From Bacteroidales bacterium (GTDB lineage Bacteria > Bacteroidota > Bacteroidia > Bacteroidales > JAAUTT01): DNA of 21,742 bases. The DNA lies in NCBI GenBank assembly GCA_025350365.1, contig JANXXY010000399.1:1-21742 (forward strand), given 5' to 3'. This document shows, piece by piece, positions 8,133-16,254 of the stretch. Each line of letters begins with the position of its first letter. Position 1 is the stretch's first letter. The notes beneath the pieces were generated by a model, which saw only the letters and a program-made list of their open reading frames with translations, searched no databases and had not been told where the DNA came from. A program made the position numbers and the translations under genes.

Positions 8133-9113
8133 ATGAATGAGCTTTATCCTTTAAAATTCAAGCCTGCTTTAAAAGACCGGATATGGGGAGGTGACAAACT
8201 TAAAACTGTTTTTGGAAAGGAAGGTAAATGCATCACTTGTGGTGAAAGTTGGGAAATATCGGCAGTGGAAGGTGATATTTCGGTGGTTGAAAATGGTTTC
8301 CTGAAAAATAATAATCTTCAGGAATTGATTGAAATATACATGGGAGATCTTGTTGGTGACAAAATTTACGACACCTTCGGACTCGAATTCCCTTTGCTTA
8401 TTAAATTCATCGATGCCAACGACGACCTTTCGATTCAGGTTCACCCCGATGACAAACTTGCACTCCAACGGCACAATTCATTTGGGAAAACAGAAATGTG
8501 GTATGTAATGGATTCAAATCCAGGAGCAAGTCTGATATCGGGATTTACAAAACAAACAAACAAAGAAGAATATATCCAAAGTGTGGAGTCAAATACTCTT
8601 ACACGAATGCTTAACAGCACGGAGGTTGCACATGGCGATGTGTTTTTTATTCCTTCGGGTAGAGTTCACGCTATTGGAGCCGGTATTCTTCTGGCCGAAA
8701 TTCAGCAAACTTCCGATATTACGTATCGGATATTTGACTGGAATCGTGTTGATTCTGCCGGAAAGCCACGCGAACTGCATACCGAACTTGCTGTTGAGGC
8801 TATTGATTATAACTATTATACTGACATAAAAACATCATACATCGATCAGGTAAACTCGGTGGTTAATCTTGCTAAATGCAAATACTTTACCACCAATAAA
8901 ATACTTTTTGACAAACAGGTTCACCGCGATTATATTGACCTCGATTCGTTTGTTCTGTATATTTGTTGTGAAGGTAAATTTGAATTAGAATATAGGGATA
9001 ACGTAAAAATCGAAGTGCTAAAAGGTCAGACCATTTTATTACCTGCTGTTTTTAAAAATATTAATCTTATTCCCCACGGGAAAACTGAACTTCTGGAGGT
9101 TTACGTTGACTAA
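8133..9113 (+). CDS. manA: Class I mannose-6-phosphate isomerase
   Basis: Zinc-dependent cytoplasmic enzyme that interconverts mannose 6-phosphate and fructose 6-phosphate, linking mannose use and GDP-mannose synthesis to glycolysis. The cupin metal site is visible as QVHPDD (Gln102, His104), Glu121 in KTEMWYV and His179 in GRVHAIG; the ITYRIFDWNR segment near 197-206 carries the conserved catalytic Arg. At 326 residues it is the short bacterial type. The N-terminal LKFKPALKDRIWGG is typical of Firmicutes/Bacteroidota members. Its last 8 bases overlap the TTG start of engB, so the two genes are probably translationally coupled. A -7 box lies just upstream. Confidence 0.94.
   Translation: MNELYPLKFKPALKDRIWGGDKLKTVFGKEGKCITCGESWEISAVEGDISVVENGFLKNNNLQELIEIYMGDLVGDKIYDTFGLEFPLLIKFIDANDDLSIQVHPDDKLALQRHNSFGKTEMWYVMDSNPGASLISGFTKQTNKEEYIQSVESNTLTRMLNSTEVAHGDVFFIPSGRVHAIGAGILLAEIQQTSDITYRIFDWNRVDSAGKPRELHTELAVEAIDYNYYTDIKTSYIDQVNSVVNLAKCKYFTTNKILFDKQVHRDYIDLDSFVLYICCEGKFELEYRDNVKIEVLKGQTILLPAVFKNINLIPHGKTELLEVYVD
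9095..9108 (+). promoter_or_regulatory. Shine-Dalgarno-like sequence and TTG start of engB
   Basis: GGAGG (9095-9099) lies six bases before the TTG at 9106-9108, inside the manA coding region. It decides the engB start, since no ATG is available upstream of the conserved part. Confidence 0.55.
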
Positions 9114-9720
9114 TTATTTATTTGATATTAAGGAATCGAAGTTTATTTCAAGCAGTCCTGCTTTGAAAGGATGCCCCCCTCCAAAAGAACCGGAATTCGC
9201 CTTTATTGGTCGGTCAAATGTTGGTAAATCATCGTTGATTAACATGCTAACCAATAAAAAAGGCTTGGCGAAAACTTCTTCAACACCGGGGAAAACCAGG
9301 CTTATTAACCATTTTTTAATTAATAACAGCTGGTATCTTGTTGATTTGCCTGGTTATGGATACGCTAAAGTTTCGAAAGACCAGCGCTCTGAATTTCAAA
9401 AATCAATACTTGAATATATAGGTAAACGCGATACGCTATACTGCCTTTTTGTTCTTATTGATTGCCGTATTGAGCCTCAACCAGTGGATATTCGCTTTGT
9501 AAATTGGTTGGGAGAAGGGGAAGTTCCTTTCGTGATTGTTTTTACCAAAATCGACAAGGTTTCCCAAACAGAATGGAATAAAAATGTGGATGAGTTTAAA
9601 AAATTACTTTCGGAAAGCTGGGACGAATTACCAACAATTATTTATTCGTCGGCTGTAAAGAAACTTGGTCGTGATGAGATTCTTGCCAGTATATCCACCG
9701 GATTGAAAAAGATGGAATAG
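9106..9720 (+). CDS. engB: Ribosome biogenesis GTPase EngB (YihA/YsxC)
   Basis: Essential TRAFAC-class GTPase needed for late assembly of the 50S ribosomal subunit. The 204 residues show G1 GRSNVGKSS (35-43), the G2 threonine region SSTPGKTR (58-65), G3 DLPGYG (80-85) and G4 TKID (147-150). The start is a TTG at 9106 inside the manA 3' end, because no ATG lies between the frame's beginning and the conserved KFISSS region. A GGAGG at 9095-9099, six bases before the TTG, supports it, although such Shine-Dalgarno sequences are rare in this phylum and could be chance. Overlap with manA suggests coupled expression. Confidence 0.95.
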   Translation: MTNYLFDIKESKFISSSPALKGCPPPKEPEFAFIGRSNVGKSSLINMLTNKKGLAKTSSTPGKTRLINHFLINNSWYLVDLPGYGYAKVSKDQRSEFQKSILEYIGKRDTLYCLFVLIDCRIEPQPVDIRFVNWLGEGEVPFVIVFTKIDKVSQTEWNKNVDEFKKLLSESWDELPTIIYSSAVKKLGRDEILASISTGLKKME

Positions 9721-9763
9721 TTTTTTTGGAATATATTTTCACATGATACTAGTATATTTTTTA

Positions 9764-9771
9764 TACATTTG
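9764..9771 (+). promoter_or_regulatory. -7 promoter box of prs
   Basis: TACATTTG is an exact TAnnTTTG match, 37 bases before the prs ATG at 9809, in an AT-rich gap of 88 bases after engB. A -33 TTTG at the right distance was not seen. Confidence 0.5.
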
Positions 9772-9808
9772 CAAACCATAAAAGGAAACGATTTTTAATT
9801 ATAACGTA

Positions 9809-10747
9809 ATGGCAGCCAATACTCCAATAAAGTTTTTTACCGGCACTGCTTCCCGATATTTAGCAGAGAAAATTGCTAAAAGTTTTGGGGGAGAACTGGG
9901 TCGAAGTTCAGTAACCCGTTTTAGTGATGGGGAGTTTCAGCCCGCTTATGATGAATCAGTGCGAGGTGCAACCGTTTTTATTATTCAGTCCACATTTCCT
10001 CCAACTGAAAATCTTTTTGAGCTTTTAATGATGATAGATGCTGCTAAAAGAGCATCGGCTAACAAAGTGGTCGCTGTAATTCCTTATTTTGGTTTTGCCC
10101 GACAGGATCGTAAAGATCGCCCGCGTTGCTCAATAGGAGCAAAGCTGGTAGCTAATCTTTTAACTGCTTCCGGCGTCGACCGCGTAATGACAATGGATTT
10201 GCATGCCGATCAGTTACAGGGATTTTTTGATGTTCCGGTCGATCATCTTTATGCTTCACCAATCTTTGTTCCCTACCTTCGTAGCTTAAACCTTCCCAAA
10301 CTGGTGGTTGCAGCTCCTGATATGGGAGGAACAAAAAGAGCCAACGCTTATTCCCGCTTCATGAATGCCGAAATGGCCATTGGTTATAAATTACGCAAGA
10401 AGCCAAATGTGGTGGAAGAGATAAAAATTATCGGAGATGTGGCCAATAAAGATGTGGTTATCATCGATGACATGGTTGATACAGCAGGAACCATAACTTT
10501 CGCTGCCGACCTTATGACCGATATGGGAGCTAACAGTGTTCGCGCCATCTGCACACATGCGGTTCTTTCAGGTCCGGCATACGATCGAATTGAAAAATCG
10601 AGTCTGATTGAATTGGTAGTTACCGATACAATTCCTTTACATAGACAAAGTGATAAGATAAAGATGCTAAGCGTTGCAGATACGTTTGCCGATGTAATTG
10701 AAAAAGTTTACAATTATCAATCAATTAGTTCAAACTTTATAGTTTAA
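9809..10747 (+). CDS. prs: Ribose-phosphate pyrophosphokinase (PRPP synthetase)
   Basis: Makes phosphoribosyl pyrophosphate from ribose 5-phosphate and ATP, the precursor for purines, pyrimidines, NAD, His and Trp. The 312 residues contain the ATP-binding loop RQDRKDRPR (98-106), the metal-binding His132 in MDLHADQ, the catalytic Lys176 in MGGTKRANAYSR, and the PRPP loop VVIIDDMVDTAGT (216-228). It sits between engB and rplY and has its own -7 box; the order prs-rplY-pth recurs in many bacteria. All key residues are present. Confidence 0.96.
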   Translation: MAANTPIKFFTGTASRYLAEKIAKSFGGELGRSSVTRFSDGEFQPAYDESVRGATVFIIQSTFPPTENLFELLMMIDAAKRASANKVVAVIPYFGFARQDRKDRPRCSIGAKLVANLLTASGVDRVMTMDLHADQLQGFFDVPVDHLYASPIFVPYLRSLNLPKLVVAAPDMGGTKRANAYSRFMNAEMAIGYKLRKKPNVVEEIKIIGDVANKDVVIIDDMVDTAGTITFAADLMTDMGANSVRAICTHAVLSGPAYDRIEKSSLIELVVTDTIPLHRQSDKIKMLSVADTFADVIEKVYNYQSISSNFIV

Positions 10748-10751
10748 TTAC

Positions 10752-10759
10752 TATATTTG
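10752..10759 (+). promoter_or_regulatory. -7 promoter box of the rplY-pth pair
   Basis: TATATTTG is an exact TAnnTTTG match, only four bases after the prs stop and 33 bases before the rplY ATG. It implies that rplY and pth can be transcribed separately from prs. No clear -33 box was seen. Confidence 0.5.
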
Positions 10760-10792
10760 CAGCCTCAAAAAAATAAATAATATATAATAATA

Positions 10793-11428
10793 ATGAAATC
10801 AATAGAGCTAAAAGGTACCGTTCGTGAAAAAGTAGGGAAAGGCAATAGCAAGAAAATCAGAATTAGCGAAGCTGTTCCATGTGTTTTGTACGGAGGTAAA
10901 GAATACGCTTTCTTTTCAGTGATTGAAAAGGATTTGAAAGGAATTCTTTATACTCCTAATGTATATCTTATTGACCTGAATATTGACGGCAAAAAGAAAA
11001 AAGCTAAAATTCAGGATCTTCAATTTCATCCTGTAACGGATAGGGTTCTTCATATCGACTTTTACGAAGTTGATGAAGACAAGAAAATCGTTATTGAAAT
11101 CCCCGTTCGTGTTGAAGGGAATTCAATCGGTGTAAAAGAAGGTGGTAAACTTATTCAGGACAAACGCAAGCTGAAAGTTAGGGGATTGGTGAAAAACCTT
11201 CCTGACGAGATTATCCTTGATGTAACAAGCTTGGTTTTAGGTAAATCAATCATGATTGGAGATATTGTTAGAAAAAATATCGAATTTCTCGATTTGAAAA
11301 CCAGTCCGGTTGTTTCGGTTAAAATGACTCGTGTTGCACGTGGAGTTGCTGAAACTCCAACTACTGGTGCTTCTGCCGCCACTCCTGCTGTTGCTGCTGT
11401 TGCCGCTGTTACTCCTGCAAAAAAATAA
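10793..11428 (+). CDS. rplY: 50S ribosomal protein L25, long (Ctc/TL5) form
   Basis: Binds 5S rRNA in the central protuberance of the large ribosomal subunit. The N-terminal half (1 to about 92) is the L25 domain with the typical RKIRISEAVPCVLYGG beginning region, and about 95-185 is the additional TL5/Ctc beta domain found in the long form. Residues about 190-211 form a low-complexity Thr/Ala/Val/Pro tail ending in Lys-Lys, likely disordered; such tails vary freely between relatives. It is 12 bases upstream of pth, forming the common rplY-pth pair. Confidence 0.94.
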   Translation: MKSIELKGTVREKVGKGNSKKIRISEAVPCVLYGGKEYAFFSVIEKDLKGILYTPNVYLIDLNIDGKKKKAKIQDLQFHPVTDRVLHIDFYEVDEDKKIVIEIPVRVEGNSIGVKEGGKLIQDKRKLKVRGLVKNLPDEIILDVTSLVLGKSIMIGDIVRKNIEFLDLKTSPVVSVKMTRVARGVAETPTTGASAATPAVAAVAAVTPAKK

Positions 11429-11440
11429 AATTGTTGCGCA

Positions 11441-12004
11441 TTGAAGTATTTGATTACTGGCTTGGGTAATATTGGTGACGAATACCAGCATACCCGTCAT
11501 AATATAGGATTTGATGTATTGGATGCTTTTGCTAAAGCGTCCAATATTTGTTTTGAGGATAAGCGGTACGGTGCTGTTGCTGAATATAAGTTTAAAGGCC
11601 GTGTATTTATTCTTTTAAAGCCATCCACTTTTATGAACTTGAGTGGGAAAGCCATAAATTACTGGCTTCAAAAAGAAAATATTCCGTTCGAAAATTTTCT
11701 TGTTATCCTTGATGATTTGGCATTGCCCCTTGGAACTCTGCGGATTAAACCTAAAGGAAGTGACGGAGGCCATAATGGATTGAAAAGCATAAACGAAGTG
11801 CTTGGCCGACAAGATTATACTCGTGTTCGATTCGGAATAGGCAACGAATTTTCAAAAGGCTACCAGGTAGATTTTGTTCTTGGCAAATGGACTTCGGACG
11901 AAAAAAAAATATTGGAAACCAGAATCCCCATAGCTGTCGATATCATAAAGAGTTTTGGCACCATTGGTACTCAATTGACAATGACTCAATTTAGCAATAA
12001 ATAA
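11441..12004 (+). CDS. pth: Peptidyl-tRNA hydrolase
   Basis: Releases tRNA from peptidyl-tRNAs that drop off the ribosome. The 187 residues match the bacterial family, with Asn10 in GLGN, the catalytic His20 in HTRHNIGFDVLDA, Asn66 in FMNLSGKA, Asp92 in ILDDLALPLG and Asn112 in GGHNGLKSI. The start is a TTG at 11441: it gives the family's invariant MKYLI.GLGN beginning, and no ATG lies nearby in frame. The gap to rplY is 12 bases, so the two are co-transcribed. Confidence 0.96.
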   Translation: MKYLITGLGNIGDEYQHTRHNIGFDVLDAFAKASNICFEDKRYGAVAEYKFKGRVFILLKPSTFMNLSGKAINYWLQKENIPFENFLVILDDLALPLGTLRIKPKGSDGGHNGLKSINEVLGRQDYTRVRFGIGNEFSKGYQVDFVLGKWTSDEKKILETRIPIAVDIIKSFGTIGTQLTMTQFSNK

Positions 12005-12024
12005 TCAATATAGAAAATTCAACT

Positions 12025-12101
12025 CTGACAGGACCTTCGGACTCTGCCAGGTTTACAGGTTTTGAAATGACCTTCCAGAGTCGACAGACCTGGAAGAGTC
12101 C
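12025..12101. repeat. Hairpin-forming intergenic repeat
   Basis: Between pth and hslR, GACTCTGCCAGGTTT (12040-12054) pairs with AGACCTGGAAGAGTC (12086-12100) with two mismatches, and inner segments (CCTTCCAGAGTC, a second CTCTGACAGG) add smaller repeats. Motifs of the GACAGG/CCAGG type recur between genes in many Bacteroidota genomes, so this is probably one member of a dispersed family. It could also act as a terminator after pth, but it lacks a T tract. Confidence 0.5.
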
Positions 12102-12199
12102 AAAAAAACATGATATTGATAAGTAGTTTATTAATTAATTTATGGTCAATAAGATACATAACTAGGAATGAAGCTCCAATCTAAAATCTAAAATTAGAC

Positions 12200-12583
12200 A
12201 TGGCTGACGAAGAGATAAGAATGGATAAATTTTTATGGGCAGTTCGGTTATTTAAAACACGAGCGGAGGCTGCCGATTCTTGTAACAAAGGCCAGATAAC
12301 CATCAATGGAATGTCTGTTAAGTCGTCACGGCATGTTAAGGTTGGAGAAGTTATTTTGATGCGTAAACCTCCAATGGTTCATAGTTACAAGGTTCTTGCG
12401 CTATTGCATACACGTCTGTCAGCCGAAAAAGTTAAGGAGTTTTTAATTGAGATTACCCCCGATGAAGAGTTCAAAAAATTAGAGAACGGGCGCTTGCAGA
12501 AAAACCTTGTTCGGGATAGAGGAACTGGCCGTCCCACAAAAAGAGATCGCCGCGATATTGATAGACTTCACGACAATATTTAA
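12200..12583 (+). CDS. hslR: S4-domain RNA-binding protein, Hsp15-like
   Basis: Small protein (127 residues) with an S4 RNA-binding fold near residues 6-65 (RMDKFLWAVRLFKTR, GQITINGMSVKSSRHVKVGE), followed by a Lys/Arg-rich tail with GTGRPTKRDRRD (107-118). Hsp15 in Escherichia coli binds free 50S subunits that carry nascent chains after translation has aborted and helps recycle them. Its position after rplY-pth, another rescue enzyme for peptidyl-tRNA, agrees with that role. The 195-base gap with a hairpin suggests separate transcription. The assignment to the family is firm, the exact role inferred. Confidence 0.88.
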   Translation: MADEEIRMDKFLWAVRLFKTRAEAADSCNKGQITINGMSVKSSRHVKVGEVILMRKPPMVHSYKVLALLHTRLSAEKVKEFLIEITPDEEFKKLENGRLQKNLVRDRGTGRPTKRDRRDIDRLHDNI

Positions 12584-12671
12584 AAAGCACGGCTAAATTG
12601 CTCATCTTTAACAAACTTATTTTATCTTTACGATTCTCCGTTTTTGGAGACTACTAAATAAACCTAAAAAA

Positions 12672-13799
12672 ATGGTAAAAGGGCTACTATCAGTATTAAC
12701 TATTATTTCCTTTTTATCTCTTTTCTTATATTCCTGCTCGCCAAACGAAAAACCTATTAGCTCGGTTGAAGACAAAAAAGACACCATCATTGTTTTGGAA
12801 AATGATGCGATTCAGTTAAAAATATCGGTATTCGGCGGTGCCATCATAGATTTTCATGATAAAAAAAATGGAATAAATCCATTGACATGGAAGATGAAAG
12901 AATCTCAAATGCCGGATAATAACAAAAATGGCGCTGTTTTTCAAGGACATTTTGTATGCGTAGGTCATTGGGGTAGCCCGTCCGAAGGTGAAAAAAAACT
13001 GGGTATGCCCCATAACGGCGAACCTGCAAACAACTGGTGGAACATTAAAAGCAAAAAAGACGGAAGATTTTTAGAGATGAGTTGTGATGCCCCTCTGGAT
13101 GGTCTTACCATAAATCGCAAAGTGGCTGTTTCGCAAAATACCAGTTGTTTTAAAGTTACTGAAACAATTACAAATGATTTAAGCATAGGTCGGATCAATA
13201 CCATTGTTCAACATGCTACTTTGGGACTTCCCTTTGCAGATAAATCCTTGATAATAAATTCAAATGCAACGTATGGATTTAATCGGAATTTAACTAAATA
13301 TGGTTTGGAAAAATACGCGGCGGAATGGCCAAATGCATACGCCGATACTTTAATGAAAACTATTGATGTTTCCAAAAACTCCTGGGATTCTGATTATGTT
13401 GCAACCTATATTTTTTCCGATTCTATAGGTTGGATAACCGCGGTTAATTTAAATCAGAAACAACTGGTGGGCTATACCTGGAAGACTAACGAATACCCAT
13501 GGTTGAGCATTTGGAATGGAATGCAGGATGGTAAGCTTTGGGCAAAGGGTCTGGAGTTCGGTACAACAGGTCTTGGTGATACGTTCTCTTTTGTAGACCG
13601 ATGCTCTATATCTTTTCATAAGGTTCGAAGTATTGAATATATTGATGCTAAATCGTCTGTTTCTAAAACATACTTTTGTTTTGGACTTCAAATCCCTGAT
13701 GGATTTCAAAAAACACTGCGGGTATTCTTCGACAAAGGAATGGTTACCGTTGTTTTGCTTACCAATTCAGGTGTAAAAGAGATTCAATTCTCGTTATAA
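12672..13799 (+). CDS. Lipoprotein with probable galactose mutarotase-like fold
   Basis: A 375-residue protein with a lipoprotein signal (hydrophobic 5-20, LYSC box, Cys22), thus anchored to a membrane facing the periplasm or surface. The body has the beta-rich pattern of aldose-epimerase/mutarotase-like proteins: an opening strand IQLKISVFGGAIIDFHDKK (48-66), aromatic-rich segments such as PANNWWNIK and EYPWLSIWNGMQDGKLWAKGLEFGTTG, and QHATLGLPF, where mutarotases place the central catalytic His. I cannot name a characterised member and no EC number is justified. The 96-base gap to the cellobiose 2-epimerase gene downstream, on the same strand, suggests a common role in sugar handling. A weak -7-like TATCTTTA lies at 12623-12630. 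Carbohydrate binding without catalysis is the main alternative. Confidence 0.6.
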   Translation: MVKGLLSVLTIISFLSLFLYSCSPNEKPISSVEDKKDTIIVLENDAIQLKISVFGGAIIDFHDKKNGINPLTWKMKESQMPDNNKNGAVFQGHFVCVGHWGSPSEGEKKLGMPHNGEPANNWWNIKSKKDGRFLEMSCDAPLDGLTINRKVAVSQNTSCFKVTETITNDLSIGRINTIVQHATLGLPFADKSLIINSNATYGFNRNLTKYGLEKYAAEWPNAYADTLMKTIDVSKNSWDSDYVATYIFSDSIGWITAVNLNQKQLVGYTWKTNEYPWLSIWNGMQDGKLWAKGLEFGTTGLGDTFSFVDRCSISFHKVRSIEYIDAKSSVSKTYFCFGLQIPDGFQKTLRVFFDKGMVTVVLLTNSGVKEIQFSL

Positions 13800-13835
13800 A
13801 TAAATTCCGGATTTTTATGCCCTGAAAAAATCATG

Positions 13836-13855
13836 ATCGGGATTTTTATCCCGAT
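13836..13855 (+). terminator. Possible weak terminator hairpin
   Basis: ATCGGGA (13836-13842) pairs perfectly with TCCCGAT (13849-13855) around a six-base T/A loop, between the lipoprotein and epimerase genes, followed by AT-rich sequence with several T runs. The 7-bp stem is short, so it may be only a partial terminator or chance. Confidence 0.3.
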
Positions 13856-13895
13856 AAGTAATTTATTTTATTTTACAATTTTTGTAAGCTGACTT

Positions 13896-15116
13896 ATGAA
13901 TATAAATGACAGTTTAAGTATCTATCATACCGAATTATCGGCTGAACTTAAGAGTATTTTGAGTTTTTGGAGTAAAAGAATGATTGATGGTGAAAATGGA
14001 GGTTTCTACGGGAGGATAGATGGTTATAATAATTTACATCCTCACGCTGATAAAGGAATCGTTTTGAATGCAAGAATATTGTGGACATATTCATCAGCTT
14101 ATCAACTCACTCATAATATGGAATATATTGAAAAAGCCCACCGGGCAAAAGACTATATTCTCAAATATTTTCAGGATAAGGAATTTGGAGGTTTTTTTTG
14201 GGTGGTGGATTATCAGGGAAAACCTGTGAATACAAGAAAACAAATTTATGCTCAAGCCTTTGTTTTATATGCTTTTGTTGAGTATTATAAAGTAACTCAC
14301 GACAGCGGGGCTTTAGCTATGGCAAAAGAGTTATATCATCTAATTGAAAAACAAAGTCTTGAAATCAAATATGGCGGTTATCTTGAGGCATTTGCTCATG
14401 ATTGGAGTTTGATGGAGGATGTGAGACTTAGTCCCAAAGAAACCAACGATCCAAAGATTATGAATACTCATCTTCATGTACTTGAGGCTTATACAAATTT
14501 GTATCGAATTGATAAATCAGCTGAACTGGGGAAATCGCTTCGCGGGTTAATTGATATTTTTTTGCAACGGATTATTAATCGAAAAACTCATCAATTCGAA
14601 TTGTTTTTTGATAATCAATGGAATGTGCGACCTCATGCGATTTCTTTTGGTCATGATATTGAAGGTACGTGGCTTTTGTTTGAAGCGGCAGAAGTTCTCG
14701 GTGATAAAACATTTTTGAAAGAGGTCGAAACCGAAACAATGCTGATGGTTAATGAAAATATTAAATGGGGACTTGATACCGACGGCGGATTAATGAATGA
14801 GGCATTTGAAAATAAAGTAATTGATAGCAATAAACATTGGTGGCCTCAGGCCGAAGCCATGGTGGGGTATTTTAATGCTTTTCAAATTTCGGGTAACGAA
14901 GTCTATTTAACGAAGTCTATCGCAAGCTGGGAGTTTGTTAAGAGAAGCATTATCGACAAAAAAAATGGAGAGTGGTACTGGCTTGTTTCACAGGAGGGAA
15001 CACCCGCATTAAATGAAGATAAAGCTGGACTATGGAAATGTCCCTACCACAATGGCAGGGCATGTATCGAAATTATTTCGCGAATACAATCATTAATACC
15101 ACAAACTCCTAATTGA
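13896..15116 (+). CDS. Cellobiose 2-epimerase (AGE family)
   Basis: Converts the reducing-end glucose of beta-1,4-linked disaccharides (cellobiose, mannosylglucose, lactose) to mannose or back, in the cytoplasm; in Bacteroidota it often feeds mannan breakdown. The 406 residues form an (alpha/alpha)6 barrel with the family motifs in order: HPHADKGIVLNARILWTYS (48-66), QIYAQAFVLYAFVEYY (116-131), MNTHLHVLEAYTNLY (189-203), FGHDIEGTWLL (251-261), WWPQAEAMVGYFN (315-327) and CPYHNGRACIEI (382-393). The catalytic histidine pair of characterised enzymes matches His253 and His385; His192 also lies in the site. N-acylglucosamine 2-epimerase is the nearest alternative, but the motifs favour cellobiose 2-epimerase. 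No mannosylglucose phosphorylase or beta-mannanase lies next to it here. A mutarotase-like lipoprotein precedes it. Confidence 0.88.
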   Translation: MNINDSLSIYHTELSAELKSILSFWSKRMIDGENGGFYGRIDGYNNLHPHADKGIVLNARILWTYSSAYQLTHNMEYIEKAHRAKDYILKYFQDKEFGGFFWVVDYQGKPVNTRKQIYAQAFVLYAFVEYYKVTHDSGALAMAKELYHLIEKQSLEIKYGGYLEAFAHDWSLMEDVRLSPKETNDPKIMNTHLHVLEAYTNLYRIDKSAELGKSLRGLIDIFLQRIINRKTHQFELFFDNQWNVRPHAISFGHDIEGTWLLFEAAEVLGDKTFLKEVETETMLMVNENIKWGLDTDGGLMNEAFENKVIDSNKHWWPQAEAMVGYFNAFQISGNEVYLTKSIASWEFVKRSIIDKKNGEWYWLVSQEGTPALNEDKAGLWKCPYHNGRACIEIISRIQSLIPQTPN

Positions 15117-15215
15117 TAAGCTTGTATTGACTGATATTCTTAAGAAGCAACTAATAAATCAATTATAACGCAACCTTTTTGTTTTATAAGAATCTATAAA
15201 TAAAAGCCATTGGTT

Positions 15216-15803
15216 ATGAAAAAATGTACTTTTTCCGTGCTATCCTTTCTATTTCTATTCTCTTATTCGTTTGCCCAATTGCATAGTATTGTAAAAGCAA
15301 ATTTTGCAGCGGGTAGCAATGACCTTTTTACTTTTTCAAAAATGGTTGGAGGATCAAATAAATATGGCAAAGGATTTAAAACTGTAGGCTTTACCTTTTC
15401 AAAACCATTTAAAAATTGGCTATACCTTGAAACGGGTCTGATTTATGCTCAATATAAGGTTGAGCAAACTCCGGGGTTTATGCCTGGTATGGACATGACT
15501 CCGAAAGCTGGACGTATTGATCTTTTGACTATTCCTGCAACTTTGCATATTGATTTTTTACGTTTCTTTTTTATTCATACTGGTATTGCACTTGATATGC
15601 AACTTCGAAATAACATAGTGAATGACCAAACCGGACTTGGTATTTCGGCAGGATTAGGTGTCAAATACGATTTTCGTGTTCCAATAAGTGTTTTTGTAAA
15701 CCCTTATGCATTAGTGCACTCATTAGTTGGAATATCCTTTGAGCAAAATCCTTACAAACTAATTGAATCTGGTTGGAGATTTGGCATTGGATATCGCATT
15801 TAA
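15216..15803 (+). CDS. Small outer-membrane beta-barrel protein
   Basis: A 195-residue exported protein. The ATG at 15216 (rather than a TTG two codons earlier) gives a signal peptide MKKCTFSVLSFLFLFSYSFA with cleavage after Ala20. The mature part alternates hydrophobic and polar residues in segments typical of transmembrane beta strands (VGFTFSKPF, WLYLETGLIYAQYKV, LLTIPATLHIDFL, LGISAGLGVKYDF) and ends with an aromatic-rich C-terminal strand WRFGIGYRI. It resembles the small PorT/outer-membrane beta-barrel proteins common in Bacteroidota. No specific function can be read. It is separated by 99 bases from the epimerase gene and is probably not part of that operon. Confidence 0.75.
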   Translation: MKKCTFSVLSFLFLFSYSFAQLHSIVKANFAAGSNDLFTFSKMVGGSNKYGKGFKTVGFTFSKPFKNWLYLETGLIYAQYKVEQTPGFMPGMDMTPKAGRIDLLTIPATLHIDFLRFFFIHTGIALDMQLRNNIVNDQTGLGISAGLGVKYDFRVPISVFVNPYALVHSLVGISFEQNPYKLIESGWRFGIGYRI

Positions 15804-16104
15804 GAGGGTAAATAAACTCTTGAATACCTCCATTTTCGAATACTCATTAAAGTAGCCCGTTAATGAAGTTGAACTATAATGAAAGCTGTTATAGAAATGG
15901 GTTCATAATCATTTGAACACGATTACCCAAACCAGAGAATAATAAGTAGATTTTAATATCAGAAAAGAAAAACTTAATGGATTGAATGGTAAAAACCATT
16001 TTCCCATGAAGTTGTTCATATCTAAGTAAGTCACAAAACAAACTTATGATTATTGTTTTGGAGAATTAAAACTGAGTTATAAACGGATTGTTAAATACAT
16101 TAGT
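15804..16104. other. Intergenic region left of the translesion cassette
   Basis: Between the outer-membrane barrel and the dnaE 3' end. It holds one copy of an 85-base direct repeat (15951-16035); the rest shows no ORF, promoter or RNA gene that I can support. Confidence 0.5.
15951..16035 (+). repeat. Direct repeat DR, left copy
   Basis: About 85% identical by eye to 21355-21440, in the same orientation and about 5.4 kb apart. Both copies contain an imperfect hairpin (ATGG..TGGT pairing with ACCATTTT..CCAT) and end in GTCACA. They bracket the dnaE-dinB-repressor group. Confidence 0.7.
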
Positions 16105-16226
16105 TCGGTAAATTTTCAACTTCTGCATTTTTATAAAATGTAATACATTGAAATACATAGAAATAAAGAAATATTCAATATATATCTAAGTATTTCATTT
16201 TAAATATATTGCTGAAAATTTACCGA
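16105..16226 (+). repeat. MITE-like element, copy B
   Basis: Bounded by TCGGTAAATTTTCA (16105-16118) and its perfect inverse TGAAAATTTACCGA (16213-16226), giving a 122-base AT-rich element with 14-base terminal inverted repeats and no coding capacity. It recurs in inverted orientation at 7769-8033. No clear target duplication is seen; the flanks share only GT. A miniature element mobilised by a transposase elsewhere is the best reading. Confidence 0.7.
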
Positions 16227-16254
16227 GTGTTGTAAATAGCCTCTTGCAAAAAAA

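Noticed and set aside
12025..12101. CRISPR array from the repeated CTCTGnCAGG segments
   Set aside because: There are too few units, spacing is irregular and they form a hairpin, unlike regular repeats and spacers.
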